Positions 35,646 to 47,641 of a stretch of DNA of 64,000 nt are shown piece after piece. A program made the translations under genes and the position numbers. Origin of the DNA: Klebsormidium nitens (Eukaryota; Streptophyta; Klebsormidiophyceae; Klebsormidiales; Klebsormidiaceae); assembly GCA_000708835.1 (NCBI GenBank), contig DF237121.1:97260-161259 (forward strand), read 5' to 3'. Under the pieces are notes generated by a model. That model ran no database searches. It was not told where the DNA came from and worked only from the letters and a program-made list of their open reading frames with translations. Numbering within the stretch: position 1 is the first letter of the stretch; every line of letters starts with the position of its first letter.

Positions 35646-38600
35646 TCATCCCGATAGATCCTGCCGCTTGAATCGTGCCTCGTCGTAAAAATTGGCCTCG
35701 ATCTGCCGGCCCCCGAACCACCGCTTGTCAAGTGACCGGTGTGCCCTCTGGGCCTCCGAGACCGTTCGGAATAGCACAAATATCTTGACCTGTATGTCGT
35801 CTTTTCGGGCAGAAGCCTGCTCTTGGTAGATAACCACTCGCTCCACTTCACCATGCTTACTGCATTCTTCCGTCACCTGGAATAACGGGGAAAGGTCGAC
35901 TTGTTTGGCAGGGTCAGAGTCGAGAAAGCGCCAACGACAAAGAAGTTCTATGATGACGCCAATCACGCCGCGCCGCCAGGTCATTACCCCTAACGAGCCG
36001 GCAGCGTGAATCAAGAACGGAAGATGGCTGAAGCACCGAGTTACCGCCTACTTAAAATAATTGGCAGAGAGAATACGAGAATTGCGCCCCGAGAACAATC
36101 TCACAAGAAGCTAAACTTCACTTAGACGGCTGCAAGCCTTCTTCGTGCAAGAGAAGATCCCCGCTACAAGAAGGGAAGCCGGGAAACCACAATGGAAAGC
36201 AGAATCGACTTCACCCCTGAATCGAAGCCGCGAGTACCTGCCAACTGAGCTATTGGGCAGGAGTCCTCTCCGGTTTCAGGTGGCGCCATTTACTATCCTG
36301 TTATGGAGGCACTTCTCACAGGTATTGCCGCAAGCTCTTCCAACATTAAAAATGATGACTTAGATACTCGGTCCGGACGTTTTCAGTACGTGTTTGGGAC
36401 TGGAACGATGACAAAGCGGCAAAAGAAACAATGTGAGCAGGTCAACGTTTTTCGGACCTCGCCTCGCCCTTCATTCCGAGTTCACATGCTTGGGCCGACC
36501 ATATTCTGTCCAGTATGAATCAAGTACGTCTAGTTCCCACCTGAATGCAACAATTTTCCTCAAAACTCCTCAAAAACCCCCGCAAACTTTCAGATGAACC
36601 AAAGTCTCTAAGGACCTTCACCTCCGCTCTCCGGGTATGTGTGCACCTCCTCGTTACGAACCATGTTTCTCAGCTTTTAAGCATATCTCTCAAACCCCCG
36701 TGACTCTACATTTCTTTAACCCTAAGATTTTCAGACTCAACTTCCGAATGGCCACTCCTCGCCCTCTAGGTCTGTATCCACCTCTTCCGGGCCGACCAAT
36801 TTTTTCAACGTCACGCAGCGGAGATTGCCCAAAAATCTAGAACCCTAAGCTATCTAACTTTTTCTAGGACCACAGACCGTAAAGCCCTTAGAGCACGTAT
36901 TGTGAAAGCCTCACCTCGCCCTCAAGGTCTGCGTCCACTTCTTCCGGGCCCACCATGTTTTTCAGAAGCACGCATCGGGTGGGTTTGAGACCCGGGACCA
37001 CTGGCGGAGCGATGGGCATGGGGGGCGGCGCAAGGGTGGGCTGGAACGGGGGCTGGAATGGCTGGGGAGACAAGGGGGGGATGTCAAAAAGAGTGTCTGC
37101 TTAACTCGTTCTCGACTCTCACAAGATCCCATGCCCATTCAAGCCGAGCTCAAGCGACTGGACGGAGGTCGGGATGTCGACTGTGTTTTGAATAACAGTC
37201 GTGGCCCTAAAAGACCTCGCCGCGGCCGTCTGAAATAGGGACAACAGGAATCGAGAAATCAACATCCATTGTGCAGTCGCAATCACTATGACCTTCGCCA
37301 CTTGGAACTTTTCCGACAGCTAAACATCACATGACAAAAGCAGAAAACTTCGCGGCTGAAGAATGTAAAACACATGCCGAGCTTCCAACTCGACTAACAA
37401 TGACGATCGTTGTCAACATCAAAAGCGCGTCAAATACCTCCCTCGAATGGGCATTGACACTAGCGCTTTACCTCCATACGAGGTGGCTGGACATCTCACA
37501 AACGCAAAGGAAAAGCGCGAAAGGAGCAAGCAGCTTATGAGTGGGGAAGATGCGCTCACAATACTAACCCGGACGTTGTAGGACCGGCCCTACTAAGGGA
37601 CCAATCAGCCGAGGCCCCCTTCTGGCGGTCGCTCGAAAAGCACTTGACTGCAGGTTCGTAGCGACCGCCAAAGCGGGGCCTTGGCTAATCGGTCGCCCAG
37701 TAGGATCGGTCCTACAACACCTTGTCTACGGAAACAGCGAGAGGTTCTAGGCCCTTACGTTAGGAGAAAAGGTAACCGGGGGTAGCACCGCGGGCATGGG
37801 CGGCATCCCAAACGGCATGTTGGGAAGGTTGGGATTCGGCAACGGGGGCGGCGTCGGAAGACCGGCGTTGGCCGCAGCCCAGCCCACCTGTTGACACGTG
37901 GCAAAACGCGTGATAAAAGATCTGACGTGGTTATGTGTAAAGATGGTAGGAGTCGAAACCAGAAACTTGCCGGAGTCCTTGGACTAGGGAACGCTGAAGA
38001 CAGCGATGAGCAGAACGGGTCAGGGCTTCATAGATAACAACGGCAGCTTGTGTGAAACGTGGCCCAGAAGAAGGTTGATTTGTCGCCCCCAGGTCTGGGC
38101 ATTGGAACAGGGCGCTTTTGGATGAGCCTTGCAAAGACTCTTGAATAACCTTGGGTTATGAGATGGTCATCCAGTGGAGCAAGGAAGAAAGATGAAGAGG
38201 AGAGGAGCACGGTCTTGCGACATCATTCTTCAGAATTCTCAAGGATTGAACAGATGATAAAAGCGCCATGATAAAAGCCAGTGTGGTTGTAAACCTTAAG
38301 GGACGTTCTTCCACTTGAAGACAAGCGCTGTCGCAAGCGCGCAATGGTCGTCAATCTGCGTTCGAGAACCTTCTTCCGTATTTGGCACAGAACCGACTGA
38401 CGCGGAAAGAAGTTTGTAAAAGCGCACCTTTAGTTGTCGGCCACCCAAATCGAAGCCGTTCATACTATCGATGGCCGCCTTCGCTGCTTCCGGCTGTTCG
38501 AATCTGCACGAGGGAGAGCACGTGATATCACTATAGAGGCAGTGGTTGCTTTCTGCGACTCTTGAAACCGTACACGTGCCCTGAGATCTCTGCTCGATAG

Positions 38601-41600
38601 CACCAAGCGGTTGTTAGTGTGTTGAAAGTGCGTCTTTCTCAGTCGCTTGAAGCAACCCGGGGCTCGCAGATCCCCTTAATGCGGATGCATCAACCGCCAA
38701 TCAGACTTTTAACACATGGCAAGTGAGACACGCTGCTGACCATAGCATGCAGCAATCGCAGATAAGAGTTGCAAAGAAAAAGCAGCAAGAATGGGATGAA
38801 TCGTATCAACGACTCACTCAATGAAGCCGTAGCCCTTGTGTTTGCCCGTCTCAGGGTTTGGGATAAGATTGCAAGACTGCACAGCAAGGAGACACTCGTT
38901 ACGGGACTCTTCCAAAATGAATTTAAACTGTTCAGAGGGGGTTATTGTGGGGCGAGTTGCTCCACTTCTTGGTCAAGCGCGTCCTGCTCATATGCCTATC
39001 CTACACAATCTGGTGATTCATCGCTGTATGAAGTCAACCTGTGTATATGCTCAAGGGGAAGGTTCTGCCCTAATTCGGTTATTTTCAATTATCTTACCAA
39101 GCGGTCAGCTTTGAGAAGAGCCGTAATTGGCAAATCGACGACACTACGCAGCTCATAAGAAGGAGCACGAAGATAGAAACGATGACCTCGACAAATTGTC
39201 TAAGGAAACTGATCGTTCTTCTGATCAGATTTTTCTTAGCTGGCAGTAAGTACCGTTCTGTCCGTGGGATGCGTATCAAGGGTGTCGCAGACAATCTGCC
39301 ACCTCCCTGCCTTCTGGAGGACTTTTTCAAAGCATGAGGGGAAGTTCCAAACGGCGGGGAAAGCCTACCTTGACTTGCCCAAATGCTTGGAAGACTGCCT
39401 TGATGTCTTCCTCGCTGATCTCGTAGTAGATCGAGCCCACGTATATTCTGCAGCCAAAGGGAGACGGTGAAGCAAAACAAAGGTGGTGGCAACTTGTGAA
39501 AGTGTTGATAACTCGCAGCATCTCGTCTTTGAGCCAGCTCCAAATCCTACCGTCGACTCAGACCCTCGACTGCTTCGATTGAGAGCTAAGACAATCAAGC
39601 CCGTTTGGTGCGGTCACAGCAGGCCGCTTCTTACGACGGGCGGCCGAAGCTCCCAGGCTGAAATAGCTTTGGCCCTCTTTCAACTGCCAGCACTACGCTG
39701 GAGGTATCTCAACAACGGCTCACGTCGTGATAACTAGTGACAGCTATCTGTTTCCCCAAATTCCACCGTTCCAATTCCTTTGCCACCATCATCGAAGGTC
39801 AACAAACGGATTCTGGAGGACGTATGAACTCAAGAAGGACACATCAAGTCGGAAAAGCGTGTCGATTTGGCAACTTAGGTGGGGTGGAAAGCAGAAAAGA
39901 GTGACAAAAGAGTGGCAAAGTAGGATACGTTACCTAGCGTCAGGCCGACTCGGATTCAGCAGCGCCTGGATCGCCGCCGGATTCGGCGGCGGAAGGAGAC
40001 CCTGGGCAACCAGGTGCGGGTTTTCAAGCGCTTGCTGCTGCTGCGCGATCAGAAGCTGCGCCTGCTGCTGCTGACGCAACGACAGCTGGGCGGATATGGC
40101 CTGCAGGACCGGATAGCAATGTCAATATTTGCGGCATGGTTCTACGCGCATGGTTACTCAGACGACTTTCTCAAAAGCGACTGCGTTGAGTGATCAAGAT
40201 CTGCGCCTGCTGATACAGTGGCAGTTGGGCGGGTATGGCCTAGATAGAAGGGATGGCGTGTGCAATATTAGTCGGTACCATTATTGGGCAACATTCATAT
40301 GTGTCCTTACAAGTTTCTTGAAAGCACTTGCGCTGCACGATCAAGGGCAGCGGCTGTGCCTGCGATTCGGGCGCCAGGTCACTAAGCGGAAAGTGGAGTC
40401 AAAAAAAGGGGCGGTGTCGACGTCAGGCACTTAGCGCCCAAGACGTGCTCAAAGAAATCAGCTTAACATTGCTGACACAGCGCCAGTCGGGCCGAATTGG
40501 TCTGACAGTCAGTTAACTCTCCGTTGCTTCAGAGGCCACTCCAAGAGACTCAAGGCAACCGAGACCCTGATTGCATGTCGACTGAGAAAAGGTCTTACTT
40601 GGGCCTGCTGCTGCGCCTGCTTGAATGCGGCTTGTGCTTGGGGCGTGGGAGGGGTGGCTGCACGGGGTGAAGAAATGAGGTTAGTGAAGAAAAGGTTAAC
40701 CCATTTCGATTTACTGCTCATGGACGAGGGGTGGTTAATCACCGTCATTGACTTTGATACCAGATGAATGCGCAGAGAGAATATTAAAAAGGCCGATGCA
40801 GCAGTGAGAACAACACGTCGAACGTTGGGAACTGTTTGCAGTAAGTGGGATGCACAAAGGACAAAGTGAGAGTTCAGTGCTCACTCGAAACAACGATGCC
40901 CCCTGGCATGCCAGCAATGTTGTGCGGACGTCCGACCTTCAACTTCCTGCAGTCGGGACAACAAAACACGATCGGTCTCTTCAAAACCTTGCTGCATCTA
41001 ACACAACATCCCATGTGAGCGTCATGTGTACAAGCCAAAGCAGATTCGAAAGAAACCGCATGTCACTGAAGTTATGCAAGCCATGAGTTACCGCAAATAT
41101 GCAGCACACATAGAGATCGTTCTGGACGGACAAGCTGCCCCTTACTCTGGGCTTGAGCTTTTCTGTGGCGCTGGCTTTGCCCGTAATCTCTTGCAGTGTG
41201 TCTAAACGGAACAGAAAAGAGAAAGAGAGAGAAGAAGGAGAAGAGAGGGAGAAAAGGAGAAAGAGAGAGGGTCAATCGTGGGTGGCATAAAGCAGAGATA
41301 TACATAGGTCCTGGAGAGCTGTAGAAGCCTACCAAGCAGAGACGTGCTTATCTTGTCAAGTCACAAGATCAAAGGAACAGCCGCTGCATGACCTTGACCC
41401 AGACGTGACTAACTTATGGCATTTGCAGCTAGCTTCCTCGCCTGACTTCATGTTCCAAGTGGATTCCGAGGACGGCTTTGAGTTCCCGGTCCTGTCTTCA
41501 ATTGGTCACACAGTTCTCTAGGTTGCTTCATACTGGTAGAGCCTCCTTACAGCACTCATTGTCTCTGCCTTTTGCAAGCAGACAGCCATCCAACCTTGAG

Positions 41601-43649
41601 GCTCCTTTCGAACTTCGTTTTGAAATCTCCTGCATCGGTCTGGTCTTGAGGGTCTGGTCCTGGAGTAGCTTAGAATCGACGTGTAAGCTCTGACGTGTTT
41701 ACCGAGTGTACTTCGAAAGAAGGATTTACACAAAGCCCCAGCAGCAACTAGAGTCGGGAACCCACCTGCCCGCCAGCACGAACTCGTTCATGGTGTTGAG
41801 CGCGTTTTCTGCCGCCTCGGAGCTGTGGAACTCGATGAAGCAGAAACCCTTGTGCTTGGCAGTAGCAGCGTCCTACACACAAGAGCCACTGCATAATTGA
41901 TTCGCGCTTTGTCTCACCAAACTGCGATCTGCGAACAGAAGGTCACGCACTTTTGTAGTGTCCTTCAACGTCTGGACCTCGACTAGCTACCACTTTCGGT
42001 TCATAAAACGTGATCCTTCGTCCACCAACTTTGACGTTCAGGGGAAAAATATATGCCTCCGATCCTAAGTTCATATCAAGCAAGCCCTCCCAGTAGAAGA
42101 CGTTTTCAGAGGGCCCAGTACGTCAATAGATTGCTTCATACCGTTTGCTAAAACAGCTCTGAAGGATCGATGTCCAGTTGGAAGATTTCAGAACGTTGAA
42201 ATCAAGTGAGGCGCTGCATTCTTTCAAACGAATGAAGCCCCACTAAAAACCTCAACACTCAAAGTATGCGCTCTGGGCGACTGGTCTTGAGCTCGACGAC
42301 CTGCCTTGCACAATAGCGTCACAGGCAGGCCTCCAAGTTAGCCTCAAGCGATTCATATCCCCAGGAGATTTTAAGACTGTCAAAATCGAAACTTACTCTT
42401 GGCATATCAATCTTGTGAATCGAACCTGCATGAGCAGAAACTTGCTCGCATTAGACCACGGGCTGTCAGAAAGCCAAAGAAAATAACAGTTTGGAATCCA
42501 TTGGACTCACTTTTGGCATCTCTATCTTGGCTATCGACCCTGCAGGGAGACACAGAGGGATTTGAGCGACCAGCAACCAGGAATGGGTGATAGGACTACG
42601 AACCAAACCAATGCCCTTGGAACCAACGGCTCAGCCCTGTCAAAGGGTCCCGCTATCTGAATCCTTGCGATTGTTAACAAGTATGAACGAAGCAAGATTG
42701 GTGTCTTCCAGTGTCAAGCTCCGAGATGGATCACATTCTCATGTCATCTCCCTTGATCAGTCCAACCTTTTCTCTCAACACCGTTGACAACAAATGTGTA
42801 CTGGTCACACAAGACTACGACTTGACTTCGCTTGACTTCGCATTGACCTAGATCACTCGGAGCTCTCTGGTCGATGGTTAGAGGAGCACCAATGGTGAAG
42901 CGCCATCGATCTTTTTGAGTTGACAAGGCATAGTTTTGCTGAGACCCGTAAGGACCTAACATGCAACAAGTAAGCCATACGATGCCTTCAGCATAGCACG
43001 CGCTCGCCAACCTAGCCAGAGCTTTCGTCCTACGCCATTGGTATGCTGCTCCTCCATTCCGGAGAAGCTCAGGTAAAACCAGATGAAGTCGTGTATTGCA
43101 GAACCAGATTTGATTGAACAGACTGAACAGAAGGTATTCAACTTTAGCGATATAAACGTCGCTACCTTGCGATGTGCAGAATGTAGTTTGACTATTCCCA
43201 AATTTGAGCGAAGCTCAGGATCAACACTAACTTACCAAAGGCAGAGAAAGCGAGAATGATGTCAGACTCATTGAGCTCGTAGTAGATGCTTCCAACATAG
43301 ATGCGGCATGCTGCACCAGAAAGGAGACTGTGTAAGTCACATGAATTGTGAGTGCAGGCTTGCATAGGAGAAAGATTGCCAGAGTGACAGCTTGACCACA
43401 GCCTCAGAAGTGTAACTAGACGCCAACGATATCTCTGCTGACAACAACATCTGCTGCTCGCTTGCTTGAAACAGCTTTGACCCAATCTCCTGGTTTCCCA
43501 TGTTTCGTGCCCGGCTGTCCTGACCACATGTGAACTGATCTAATGAAGCGCAAGGCTGAGGGCTGACCATCTTTCGGGGGTGCCTGGGCCGCCGTTGCTT
43601 TGGCTGCAGCGGTCGCTTGGGCCGCTCTCTGCTTCGCGATAAGCTGAGC
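35646..43649 (-). CDS. PUF60: PUF60/half-pint type splicing factor (5' exons not resolved)
   Basis: Exons in transcript order: 43649-43568, 43310-43236, one of the 29-nt micro-exons 42539-42511 or 42425-42397, 41872-41766, 40946-40885, 40657-40599, 40100-39934, 39447-39369, 38876-38818, 38503-38428, 37887-37759, 37061-36915, 35876-35646. They sum to 1302 nt in one frame. The order is RRM1 (RIYVGSIYYELNESD, KGFCFIEF), a Gln/Ala-rich linker, RRM2 (RIYVGSIYYEISEED, KGYGFIEF, FDLGGRQLKV), a Pro-rich linker and a C-terminal U2AF-homology motif domain (CVLLKNMVGPEE, DADLEGEVTEEC, VKIFVLF) with the RWF signature. PUF60 helps U2AF and U2 snRNP choose 3' splice sites by binding pyrimidine tracts, in the nucleus. 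Upstream exons lie between 43650 and about 45500 and are not resolved. Confidence 0.9.
36614..36820 (-). repeat. Two echoes of the PUF60 exon at 36915-37061
   Basis: Copies at 36614-36676 and 36751-36820 resemble the 3' part of the exon, over the KNMVGPEE region. Both are diverged and frame-broken and lie downstream of it in the transcript. Confidence 0.75.
37575..37718. mobile_element. Fold-back element with ~57-bp arms in a PUF60 intron
   Basis: The left arm starts gttgtaggaccggccctact and the right arm ends agtaggatcggtcctacaac. The arms pair almost throughout, through gagggaccaatcagcc-like and tggcggtcgct segments, with a loop of roughly 25 nt. Any transcript across it would form a long hairpin. 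Confidence 0.8.
40192..40500 (-). repeat. Echoes of the Gln-rich PUF60 exon at 39934-40100
   Basis: A clear copy at 40192-40245 keeps gatca.gatctgcgcctgctg and ggcgggtatggcc. Weaker ones lie near 40327-40365 and 40460-40500. All are upstream of the real exon in the transcript. Confidence 0.65.
41214..41272 (-). promoter_or_regulatory. Long polypyrimidine tract in a PUF60 intron
   Basis: On the transcribed strand this is nearly pure C/U for about 55 nt. It lies inside the intron between the exons at 41872-41766 and 40946-40885 and is not next to an acceptor. PUF60 binds such tracts, so it may be a self-regulation site. That role is inference. Confidence 0.4.
42397..42539 (-). other. Two alternative 29-nt micro-exons of the PUF60 gene
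   Basis: 42539-42511 encodes GSIAKIEMPK and 42425-42397 encodes GSIHKIDMPR. Both have AG acceptors, GT donors and the same phase, and both fit between FSAFG and DAATAKHKG in RRM1. As 29 is not a multiple of three, using both or neither breaks the frame. Confidence 0.8.
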
Positions 43650-46080
43650 CTGCACGATGGATCAAAGCACAAGGCAATCAATCAACATTCATCAAGGAAT
43701 CATCGACCTGATTCTTCAGCTTCCTAGCTAAAACCTGGTACACGATAGGGGAAGCAAGTATGGAATATGATACTACTGATTTGCATACCGTAGCACGATG
43801 TATCCAGAGGTACTCTTAACTGCTTGCGACTACAATGATGTCGGCAGCCTATGATGCCCTTCGCATGAATTTCCGCACAAAGTAATTTCTTGAGAATCAT
43901 CCTGATTGAGGTAGTTGTAAATAGAGTGTTAAGCTGGCCAATGGCATGGGTACGACCTTATGAGGTAGAGGCCATACATGCCTCAAAAAAGGGCTTGACA
44001 TCTGCCTTTATTGAATAGTGTCCTCTTCTAGCAATGAAGAAAGAGGATCAGATCTGTGAAGAGAAGGGGTGCGAAAAGGCTCCACAAAGAGCTGACAAAG
44101 ACACGACAAGAGCACTGTACACCAATAGAGTGGTACCAAAGCTTGATCCACATGAGGGAAGTTTAAGCAGTCGCACACCTGATGCAGATTCACAGACTCT
44201 GATCGCACTTGGAAGAGGACTGAGGCTACGCAAAGCAAGGAAAAGGCAGGATTCTGGACCTGGCGGACGCCTTCCTCGAGCTCGTCGTCCACCGTTTTTG
44301 GACGCTGAGAGGTCCTCGCATCTTTGGGAGGGTCTGCGCAATCCGAGAAAAGTTTTCAAACTTAGACTGTTACAGTTGTTGAATGGTGAGGAGCAATCAA
44401 GAACTGCCTGCGATCAGATTCTATTCGCCGAAAGCCCTTCTCGATCGGTCGGCTTCCCCAACAAGTAAGCTCGTGCACTCAAAAAATACATTCATTGTGA
44501 AGTATATAAGATAGAATCCACTGAGCACGACCTCATTCACACGAATTTGCCCCTGACAAATGTTGGCGGTCCCCTCCTGAGCAGCCTTACAATTGCAGTC
44601 GAGGTTGTTACAGACTTTTCCTGTTACTGGAATCTTGCTGTCCACTCACGCAGCTCAAGTTCTTCGGATGGACTTCTTGTATCTGTTCATGAAGCAAATC
44701 TATCGTTTTTGATCCGAAAAATGTATCGAGTCCTCAATGCAGTCTCTCAGAGTTGTTGACAAAGCAATCAATGTTTCCAGGCATTCTCACGAGATAAAAT
44801 GCAAAAGGTGAAAATGACAAAAGAATGAGAAGCTCAAAGTAAGACGCCTGCTCATTGAACTTCACCAATTCTGAGCTGCACCTCCACAACGAGTCTGGAT
44901 GCTGGATCTTCTAAGATAAACACCTCGCTCGAGCATTACTGAATGCTATCCTGGCTGTAACAACCAACACCAAGCAACATTGCGCAATATCCATTTCTGT
45001 ACTCAATAATCAGCAGGAAAGGGAATCACCTTGAGGGGCTGGATCGTCCCAGCCACTTTTCCTCTTCCTCTCTCTCCGCCTCTCACTTTCAGAAACCCTC
45101 GAGTCACTGCCCCTCCTCTCGTCCTGCGCCATTGGCCTTGCTCCCTGGAACAAAGATGCGCCACCTGATGTTGCAAAGAAAGCTTCTCAAACAAATGCCA
45201 ATGGCGCCAATGTCAACAGTGTTGTCCAGATTGGGTCTTGCTCCTCAGAACGCCAGCTGCTCCCAGCGCTGCAGATTTCAGATCCAGCGCTACCCAGACG
45301 GCCTATATCGCTTAACCTGACCAGATTTGTTGAAACTTACGAGCCTGCTTGACTGCCCTCTCGGCCCGTCCAGGCTCTCGTAGGCTCGATCATATTTTTG
45401 GAATTGCACAATGCGCTGTGTCGTATCGGCCTTGTTAGGGCACGTATACGACTTAGAGAAACCTGCATTTATGGACTTCTGATGGACTTCTGATGCAAGC
45501 TGCACTTCCTCATCCTGTTTCATGCACTGTCTGCTTGTTTTGCTAGTGTCTTGATGGTGAGGAGAAGGCGCTCCATTGCCATTGGCGTTAGCATGAGAAG
45601 CTGAGAATAGTGGACCAGGAAGTGTGAGGTAGTCATTGCTGACCAGAGAAGAGGATTTTGCTCCTAAGTTCTTGCATTCTCAAAGAATTCAGAGCGTCCC
45701 CATCAAGCTGTGAATGTATTGCAGGCCTTTTGAGACAGCTCCACAGTTGAGCAAGCCACATGTTTCCTAGACGGCAGTCATTGAGCATCAGTGCTGGAAA
45801 TTAAGAACAACCGGGCAGAATACTCAGTCGGAGCCCTGTGCTGCAAACAGAAGACAGCTAAAAAGTCAGCAGCAGAAAGGATAATTCAGCAACACAGGAA
45901 AGAAGATAACTTGAGTCTTGGACTCAACAAGTCCAAGAATAACCAATCGTGAGAAAGTCGAAAGCAAAAGCCAACAACGCCTTCAATCGTCTTAAGTCAC
46001 ACCTGCGAATTACAGAGACCACATAGTAAATCGCATATAGAAAAGTACCTTACAGTGTTCTTTTTCAGAGGGGTGAGACC
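43650..46080. other. Unresolved 5' part of PUF60 and the shared upstream region with LSM6
   Basis: PUF60 must have at least one more 5' exon here on the minus strand. I could not choose one with confidence. A candidate reading QKYDRAYESLDG lies near 45350-45430. The rest up to 46080 would be a divergent promoter region. Confidence 0.4.
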
Positions 46081-47641
46081 ATGAGCGGCACAGCAAAGAC
46101 GCCTGCGGACTTTCTGAAGGCCATCAGGGGACGGCCGGTGGTGGTGAAGCTCAACTCTGGCGTCGATTACCGAGGTACGCCCTGCATTTTTCCGAAGATC
46201 TTGCATTTTGAGCTGCGCTGGCTTGACAAGGAGATGTTTCTGGTGCACAGCAGTTCGCGTCGGTTTGACTGGCTTCTTGCAGACTGAAAGAATGCGGCTG
46301 CTAAAAGCCCATGATTTGCATCAAGGTCCTGCAAAAGTGCCTACTGTTAGAGAGCTTGTGAAGAAACGTATCAAGCTTTACAGAATCATTCATTTCTGGA
46401 AGGAGATGAAAGCCCCGGATTGACATACCACCACCGAGATTGAAACACGTCAGGATTCCCCTTTGAACGTGCTGAACAGGATATTTTGTTCAGTTGAAAA
46501 GTTGAAAAGGGGTCAATAGTCTTCCCTTCAGGAGTGGAGGTGGTTGACGTTCTGACTAGTTGACCATCAATTGCCTGGCAGAATGAAACACGTTTAGTCA
46601 GTGTTCAGCTCCCTGTCTGGCTTCATCAAATTAGAACTCGAAAGCCGGAAGTCTGTGGAAGGCCCGAGTGCCAACCGGGTTTTCCCCAGACTCCCCCCAT
46701 ACTAAAGAAGCGTTTGCTGCAAAGGGGAGTAACGCTGCAAACTATACAGCGCCATGCACTCGTTTTCCATGGCCGCAGGGGCTCTGCCAGAGCTGCGGCA
46801 ACAGTGGTCAAGAAGGAGAGTCTTCTTTTGGTTCCCTCTGTGGACATGCATCTTTTCCACGCATATGCGTTCTGAGGCGATTCTAAATGGCCCTGCTCCC
46901 GCAGTCGTCTTCTTTCAGCCAGTGGCCTTCCTAGGGGGCACATGCAAGCATTTTCATGTTTGCATTCGCAGGGGTTCTGGCGTGCCTTGACGGGTACATG
47001 AACATCGCAATGGAGCAAACGGAAGAGTATGTGAACGGCCAGTTGAAAAACAAGTACGGGGACTGTTTCATCCGAGGGAACAATGGTGAGCCTATCTAAC
47101 GATCCCAACATTATAGGTGGTTGAGCAGAGGCCGCTGGATGTCGGAGACATATGTGATTCTGGAGAATTCTGGAGAGCTTGTAGCCCTTGGCGTGATTGC
47201 GGATGGCCACCACATCCTTGTGGTGACCAGTCACGGTTTTTTGATGCAATTACCGACCCTTTGAATGCTGAGTGGAGCTGTGCTAAGAATCATGTCAGTA
47301 TTCTGCCTAATTTTGTGTTAAAAAGAAAGACTTCTTTTACCAACTTTTATGCTCCGTAGTTTCATTTTCGAACACTTGTCAAGTTGGCTCCCTGAACAGG
47401 TCGTGACAAGGTCGAAACTCGATGGCTAAGCTCAGCCAGAAAGCCCTGTTCAAAGCTCTGCGGAAGAGGAGGCTGCCTCACAACTCATTTGACAACGGCC
47501 ATATTCGCAGACCGCTCACATTCTGCATTTGAAGTGTGCACGCTTCATTTCTGCTATAGATGAAACACATCCAGGACTCGACTCTGACGTACTTCTCTTT
47601 TGGCTGCAGTTCTATACATTAGCACGCAAAAAAGTCAATGA
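46081..47641 (+). CDS. LSM6: U6 snRNA-associated Sm-like protein LSm6
   Basis: Exons 46081-46174, 46972-47085 and 47610-47641 give a complete 79-aa protein. It starts MSGTAKTPADFLKAIRGRPV and carries Sm1 (VVVKLNSGVDYRGVLACLDG, YMNIAMEQTEEY) and Sm2 (GDCFIRGNNVLYIS). The usual family length is about 80. LSm6 is part of the heptameric LSM2-8 ring on the 3' end of U6 snRNA in the nucleus and of LSM1-7, which promotes decapping of mRNA in the cytoplasm. The start is the only ATG that gives the family N-terminus. The gene is divergent from PUF60. Confidence 0.97.

Noticed and set aside
41120-41200. Possible PUF60 exon reading DYGQSQRHRKAQAQ
   Set aside because: The phase would fit, but the exon at 40946-40885 also fits and encodes the expected KLKVGRP end of RRM1.
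45001-45340. Long plus-strand open stretch reading DAPPDVAKKASQTNANG
   Set aside because: No ATG, no clear splice borders, and it lies in the expected 5' region of the minus-strand PUF60 gene.
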